Positions 58,028 through 64,000 of a stretch of 64,000 bases of DNA are shown here, in pieces; the first letter of the stretch is position 1, and each line of letters starts with the position of its first letter. This DNA is from Chrysomallon squamiferum. Taxonomy: Eukaryota; Mollusca; Gastropoda; Neomphalida; Peltospiridae. Where the stretch lies: NCBI GenBank assembly GCA_012295275.1, contig CM022670.1, positions 27,432,744-27,496,743 of the forward strand, given 5' to 3'. Below the pieces are notes generated by a model. It saw only the letters and a list, made by a program, of their open reading frames with translations. It did not search any database and was not told the origin of the DNA. Position numbers and translations under genes: made by a program.

Positions 58028-59483
58028 CTCAATAAATCCAGTGTGACTTTAATGAGTAATTACATTTTTTTATAGCTTTCTGTTATCTTGCCTAGTGATA
58101 CAAACGCATGATATATTAGTTTTCACCTAATATGCAATGTCTCTCAGTCACCCCAGATCACCACAACCTAATAAATACTTTAATCAGACTTGACAAGTTT
58201 TATTTTTTTTTGGTGAAAAATTGCATTTCAAATATAATTTATCATATTAATAAGATGCCAAGAAAATAAAGTAAAAGTTTATATACAAAATTACTAATTT
58301 TTTTCTTTTACTCTCACACCAATAAAAAAAAATTAATAAAATAAAAAACACACAAAACCCACAAAAATAATCCCCAAAACAACAATAATAGTAATAATAA
58401 AATTTTAAAAATAATCAATAAAATAAAGTAAAATAAGGTATAACATTATTTTGTTAAATATATTTTTAGATCTTAACTTATTTAATAAAATAATTTTTTA
58501 ACAAACCTTTTCATAACATAAAAAACCCCAGTATAATACAATACAATACAATACAATATAATATAATAATAATTGTTGTTGTTAATGATTTTTTTTAAAT
58601 ATGTAAAACATTCCTTGCTGCTGATGTAGGCTACTTTTTTCTCATTATCATAATTATATACAGCACCCCATTAAATTGTCGATGAAAAACATGCTGAATG
58701 CATGATTAAATGAAACATTTCTTTCTTCTTTATTTTAGGTTATGAAGGAGTTTGTTAAAAAAATGATTTGATTAAATAAGTTAACATCTAAAAAATAAAC
58801 TTAACAAAAAAATAAAGAGACAAAAAAATGTGTGTGTGTGTGTGTGTGTGTGTGTTTGGTAAGAGTGAGGCACATACGTGATCTGGGAAATGTAATTATA
58901 TCAGTGGAGCAATCTTACCAGATTTGACCAGTCAATAATAATACATGCAGACAGCTCAAGATGATTGGGGATTTATATTTTTTTAAATTAAAGCAATGCA
59001 AGTATTAATTTAATCTTTCATCAGATTTCTGGATGGTTTCTGATTCACAGACAGATGCGAGATGACAAAACAATCTGTTCATTGGCATCTGATTTGTCGG
59101 ATTTCAGGCATTACTGCTAATGGAAAAATGTCCTCTTGCTCTTCCTTATTCCACCTTGTCCAGCACTGGTGTTGCACATCGAAAATATCACATTCTGAAT
59201 GTGTAATTTGTTAAGTGGCACATACAGACCAATTGATTCAATTTGAAGGCCACTCACACCTAACAACATTGATTTATGACTTGCATGGCAGACACAGTAT
59301 TGAAGGAAATAGTACTACTTTTGAAATACTCGTCGTTTCCATTGTGGGCTTCATCCAAAAATGTTTTACTGTTATTTTCTGGCTTTGTCACGTGAATCGA
59401 TCCAGTTTTAAGTAAATAGGGTTTGAGAATTGTTTTTTTTTTTTTTTTTTGGGAGGGTTTCTTTCAGACATTTGCAGAAATAG

Positions 59484-59556
59484 ATGGTCATGAATAGATT
59501 CAATAGACATGGTCATGAATAGATTCAATAGACATGGTCATGAATAGATTCAATTA
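59484..59556. repeat. 25-bp tandem repeat, three copies
   Basis: Exact copies of a unit starting atggtcatgaatagattcaa lie at 59484, 59509 and 59534, the third cut short after 23 bases. The perfect identity indicates a young, probably length-variable minisatellite. Confidence 0.9.
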
Positions 59557-60224
59557 AGCAAGTGCATGAAATGAAACTTTTTTTTTTAATTAATATTTTT
59601 TTCAATATTCTGTTTTGTCTTTCCACTGTAAGATTTCATAACCAGAATAATTAAACATGTTTCAGTGTATTTTCCTCTTTGATATGAAATCTTCTAACTG
59701 AATAATGTAATAGGAAATTTTTGTTTTTTATTCCCTCTTTTTTTTCTCTTTTTTTGTCATTCTATATCTCGCTCTTTCTCTCTTTATCTGTTTTTCTGTC
59801 TGTCTGTCTAATGATTTCTTTCTTTAAATATCTTCTCTCTTTGTTTTTCTCTTGCCCTTGTTAAAGTTAAAGTTTTTTAACTATTACGACAAATTCCTGT
59901 TTGAAATTAAGAGCTTATTTTAGGATGTTGTACAAACCTTTAAGAAAAATGTTAGCCTCCTGACTTACATTTCCCATAAGTTATATCAAAGTTAATATCT
60001 TTTTTTATTATTTATTTCTTTATTTTTTATAACATCATTAGACTACTTTTTTATCATCAACTTTTGGATATTGAATATTTGTTTTTTTCAAAATGTAATT
60101 TTCACAGGAAATTTGTGACATTTTTTCCTGTAATATCAAGGGACACCTTTGACAGACAGGAAAATACATAAATTGATCTTTCAAACTGGTTTAGAAAAGT
60201 TGGACGGTACTATGGTTCAAACAA

Positions 60225-60227
<3 letters not shown>

Positions 60228-60264
<37 letters not shown>

Positions 60265-60280
60265 CACACACACAACACAC
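60228..60280. repeat. (CT)n-(CA)n compound microsatellite
   Basis: About 16 CT units run directly into a short (CA)n tract. Confidence 0.9.
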
Positions 60281-61420
60281 AAAGACACATGGAAATAATT
60301 TAAAAATAAAATATTTGTTATTTATTGTTTTATTTGATATGTTATAATTTTATCTTATAACTTTACTGTGATGTTCAGTGAATGTTATATTTCTTTGTGT
60401 CAGAACGATGGATAATGATACATTTTTTATAATACAATTTATTTTTAAAACATTTTCTTGATTTATGAGTTAGCAGTACTCCCTTAGCCAATTACCAATG
60501 TTTTTCGTAAGTTTCAAACAGTACAGCAGCATTTTAAAAAATCTATCAGTTCTGAAAGCACCAGAATTATATCTTGTTCCAAGTATGGTAAACATTTTTG
60601 ACAGTCTGTCTCTACATTTTGAAAGGAAAATTGCTATTCTGTCATCATTATCATCATAATCACAGCTGTTTTTTATTTTTATTTTTATTATTAATATATT
60701 TATTTTTACATTCACGATTATCATTTTTGCATTTATTACAGGATGCATTTAATATCTCAAATGCAATAGTTAAGATGTACTGTTATGAATTTTGTGAACA
60801 AAATACCAAAAAAAAAAGAAAAAAAAAGCAATTACTAATACCCACCAGTAAACAATGAAAGAAAAACCCCCAAAGAAAGATTCCTGTCCACACACCATAT
60901 ATATATATATACCACTGTTACACTGAATATAAAACTAGTCTACCTGTCAGTGGATTTAACTTCATACAACCCATCAACATTAAAAACAAAATTATGCACA
61001 CCTGTTATAAAAATATATAACATAGTTTATATTGAAATGGAAAACAATAAAACTAAGAAAAAACAATACAGAAGTGTATCACTGTACAATATGGGTTAAT
61101 AAAGGCTAATGTAAAAGCATTATATGATAATACACAGTCTGTCCTAATTGGCCAGTTTTCCAAATGATTATCTTTCATCATACAACGGTTAAGAGAATTG
61201 TTTTAACTGCTGAGGGACTAGGGTGATTTCCATTGCCTTGATTAACTCACACATTATGCAGCCCTGTAATTTGGGAGCTGTTCTTCATATGGGCATCTCT
61301 GTAGATTTTTATGTCTATTGTTAACTCATAGACAGCAGATAACTGACTTGTTTCAGACAATGCTCTGGAAACAATCCAAGAATGAGAATTAGTGTGTCAG
61401 AATTGGAAACTTGCAATCAG

Positions 61421-61800
61421 TCTCAGAGGAATACCGTTATCTCTGTGGCAAAACATCCATCAGAAACTCACTGTCTTGTATGAAACTGATTTTGGATTCA
61501 GATAATACCTATTGCAGGCTTACTTGAATCTCAGACAATAACGTATTAAATATACCTTGAGATGATTCTGATCTGCCAGTAGCATTGAATACAATACCCA
61601 TAACAGGTCTTCATGAGTCTCTGTGGACAACAACATATTAAATTATACGTGACCATCATTATTGCTGGTTTCATAGATGCAGTACCAATGACTTTCTTGC
61701 ATTAACCTCAGTGCAAAACAATACATTAAACTGTATCTGACTTAATCTAAAAGACCAGAGTTGCTGCAGACTGCTGCATTGATTAGTCTCAGGAGTTCAG
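61421..61800. repeat. Diverged tandem array of an about 90-bp unit
   Basis: A core of the form (g/a)acaa(t/c)a(a/c)c(g/a)tattaaa recurs at about 61533, 61626 and 61714, and a weaker copy (tctcagaggaataccgtta) lies at 61421. Each is preceded by a ctcag or tctgtgg word and followed by a gat/cag-rich block. Spacings are 88-108 bp. The copies are old. Confidence 0.55.
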
Positions 61801-62726
61801 AGGTTGTGCTCATCTCAAGCATGCTTAATATACTCAAACCTTAGACTTTATCTCAATAGTTATGTTTTTTATCATAAAAGCCATTATAATTACTTAAATA
61901 ATTTCAAATTATTAGTGTATTTTCAGATAAAGTCAGAGAATTATGAAACCATTAAATTAATTCATATTTCTAATTAATCTCCTTAATAATTAGTATGGTT
62001 CTTAATCATATTCAAAATAATGAAATTAATGTCAACAAGTAATTAATATCTAAAATGTGATGAACTTGTGAATACAATAGTTATTTTGCACGTTTATTAA
62101 AACATTTCTTAAAATTAATATATATAAAATAATCTGTGCATTTTTATTTTCTTTGAAACTGATAAATTCATGAAACCTTATAATGTTTTACTGAACAACC
62201 AGATCCAACACACTTACAATAATCAAATAACTGCCATGCTGCAGTACAAGTAAATAGCTGACTTTACTGTTTTGGCCATTTGTCTAATCACCACTACAAG
62301 TAAACATTCCTGATGGCAAAATATTAGTCTCATACATCATTATTCTGTTGCAATTCAAGCACTTGCAGTAATCCAGTCTTAGGCAGATATTTATAGAATG
62401 TATTAAAAAAGAGAATTAAAAACCTTTGTTTGGATTAATTAGTAATTAGTTGAGAGAAAAAAAGCTCTGTACTGTCAAAGATTAAAGATAATAGACTACG
62501 AACCTGATGACAGGCAAATAAATTGATTGATTAGTGAAACGCATTAATGATTGAGTTTGTAGCTTAATTCACTGTTTGTGTTACGTGACAGGCAGGCATT
62601 TATCACTGAGATTGATTCAGTGTCATGGTCACTTCCTAACAGAGCTTTTAGGTAAATAAATATTGAGTAATATGAAAAAAGTATAAATAAAACAGGTCGT
62701 AATAGCAGTAACTGTATACTGATAAT

Positions 62727-62751
62727 AATAGTAGTAGTAGCTGTAGTAGCT

Positions 62752-62791
<40 letters not shown>

Positions 62792-62893
62792 CAGTAGTAG
62801 TAGTAGTAGGAGTAGTAGAAGAAGAAGAAGTAGTAGTAGTAGGAGTAGTAGAAGAAGAAGAAGAAGTAGTAATAGTAGTGGAAGAACTAATGT
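62727..62893. repeat. Interrupted (TAG)n/(GAA)n triplet array
   Basis: About 50 triplets of TAG/GTA type with GGA, GAA and CTG interruptions, including a higher-order pattern (gtaggagtagtagaagaaga) that occurs twice, at about 62804 and 62839. The poly-Thr/Ser open frame on the minus strand is the complement of this array. Confidence 0.9.
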
Positions 62894-63339
62894 TGTAGAC
62901 TATAGGCATTATCATGATAAATGTGCATGTTTTTGTTCTATGTATCTATTCTTTGCCAGTAATAAAGTATGATATAAAATAACAAAAGCACGAAGACTTA
63001 CAGTTCACATTTTTCTTGTGATATCACGGAAGTTTACAGAAGTACGTTTTCTTAGACATTTCAAATGTGCTTACTAATTCAATAACTGTACAAGTGGTTT
63101 GCTGTTTTATTACACGTAAGAGCTGAATTGAGTGTACTTTACAGTGACTCTCGGAGCAAGCTGTTATGATACACATCTGTTTTGGACACTTTTATTCCCA
63201 ATAAAATATTCAAGTACACTGCTGTGGGCAGTTAGAATTGATGTTTTGTATCTGTCTGCTAAACACCACAAAGAATATTGATTAGTTCAAGAAAAAAAGA
63301 AACTATAGGATAAAGCAGTTTTAAATATATTTGCAAATA

Positions 63340-63343
<4 letters not shown>

Positions 63344-63378
<35 letters not shown>

Positions 63379-63494
63379 TGTGTGTGTGTGGGTGTAATAA
63401 ATATATATATATATATATTTTATACAGATTATAGATAGATAGATATAGATATTTATACATACATACATATACATATATATGTGTGTGTGTGTGT
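63344..63494. repeat. Cluster of (CA)n, (TA)n and (GATA)n tracts
   Basis: A (CA)n run at 63344-63372 is followed by (TG)n, (AT)n, (TAGA)n and (TACA)n segments and a second (TG)n at 63481-63494. Together they make alternating purine-pyrimidine DNA over about 150 bp. Confidence 0.85.
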
Positions 63495-63715
63495 TACGTG
63501 ATTGTGTGGGTGTGTATGTGCATGTATGTACGTGTGGGTTTGTATTATTTATTTTAATATTTTTAAATATTTTTTTACCTTGATAACTATATATTTTTGA
63601 ATATCCATATACATTTTATTTTAACTTACTCATATATTTGCCAATAAACTTTTGGGCTGACATCTTGTTTAATATTTATTCATTCATACTCAGTAAACCT
63701 ATAATTATGCACATA

Positions 63716-63716
<1 letters not shown>

Positions 63717-63761
<45 letters not shown>
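63717..63761. repeat. (CA)n microsatellite
   Basis: About 22 uninterrupted CA units. Confidence 0.95.
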
Positions 63762-63762
<1 letters not shown>

Positions 63763-63819
63763 GCAAACACCTAAATTTCATCTCTCTTTAGACAAAAGTA
63801 TCATTTCACATTTACAGAA

Positions 63820-64000
63820 TTAAATGTAAATCAATATGTTCTTCAGAGAAGCACTCAAAAATGCATCCAGTTTAATCCCTAAGAAGATTTTCATGGAAAC
63901 ATGTAATTGAAAAACACAGTTGACAGCATTAGCTCTTCTCGCTCGTGACTGATTCACTTCACTGTCAGGGAACACTTCGTCCTGACAATTTTCTTTGCTC
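63820..64000 (-). other. Open frame running off the right edge
   Basis: On the minus strand a frame is open from the window edge to TAA at 63820-63822 (60 codons), reading for example SKENCQDEVFPDSEVNQSR near its start. The last 130 bases are richer in G+C and contain CG dinucleotides, unlike the DNA to the left. It could be the end of an exon of a gene to the right or the first exon of the SLC10 gene, but no family or clear splice border is visible. Confidence 0.18.

Larger units (their letters stand above)
39000..64000. other. 25-kb stretch without a supportable gene
   Basis: AT-rich DNA with microsatellites, SINE copies and old diverged tandem arrays, listed separately. It may be the first intron or upstream region of the minus-strand SLC10 gene. 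All open frames longer than 60 codons that I examined here run through homopolymers, (GT)n, (AAT)n or tetranucleotide tracts, or lack splice signals. Confidence 0.6.

Noticed and set aside
59215-59415. 66-codon plus-strand open frame of balanced composition
   Set aside because: No splice signals, no recognisable motif, and isolated from any other exon.
62544-62915. 123-codon Thr/Ser-rich open frame on the minus strand
   Set aside because: It is a translation of the TAG/GAA triplet microsatellite.

Overview
The window is animal nuclear DNA, most probably from a mollusc or another lophotrochozoan. The coding exons are short and split by GT-AG introns. The DNA between them is very AT-rich and full of A/T runs, (AAT)n, (GT)n and (TTTA)n tracts. 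Several dispersed copies of what I recognise, from memory, as a mollusc-type tRNA-derived SINE are present. The species cannot be fixed from the sequence.

Layout: (1) 1-1300 is intergenic DNA and the likely promoter of a plus-strand BTB-BACK-Kelch gene coded in four exons at 2159-4910 (555 aa). (2) 5911-13805, minus strand, holds a complete ten-exon TRIM23 (ARD1) orthologue of 574 aa: RING, two B-boxes, coiled coil and a C-terminal ARF GTPase domain. It is tail-to-tail with the Kelch gene. (3) 13806-14053 is a short divergent promoter. It leads on the plus strand into a first exon (14054-14105) that resembles the start of TRAPPC13, the head-to-head neighbour of TRIM23 in vertebrates. (4) 14776-16010 is a compact, relatively GC-rich stretch with an unidentified minus-strand gene and one or two plus-strand starts overlapping or facing it. 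Two further possible plus-strand exons (18563-18673 and 21086-21339) fit these in reading phase. (5) 21582-38649, minus strand, is an SLC10-family transporter (P3/SLC10A3-A5 type, with a large extracellular N-terminal domain). It has introns of 4.8 and 10.8 kb, and its first exon or exons lie outside what I can assign. (6) From about 39 kb to the right edge I see no convincing gene. There are SINE copies, several old diverged tandem arrays (notably a 138-bp unit near 54.5-55.3 kb), microsatellites, and a weak open frame running off the right end.

The genes do not form a pathway. TRIM23 (ubiquitin ligase/ARF GTPase on Golgi and lysosomal membranes) and TRAPPC13 (Golgi/ER trafficking complex) are linked by conserved gene order and a shared promoter. 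The Kelch protein is probably a cullin-3 substrate adaptor, and the SLC10 protein a plasma- or endomembrane carrier. I found no clearly new biological system. The points most worth checking are the catalytic-type glutamine in the TRIM23 GTPase domain, the TRIM23/TRAPPC13 head-to-head pair whose second member seems to stop after one exon, the overlapping opposite-strand starts at 15.6 kb, and an enhancer-like block in the large SLC10 intron.
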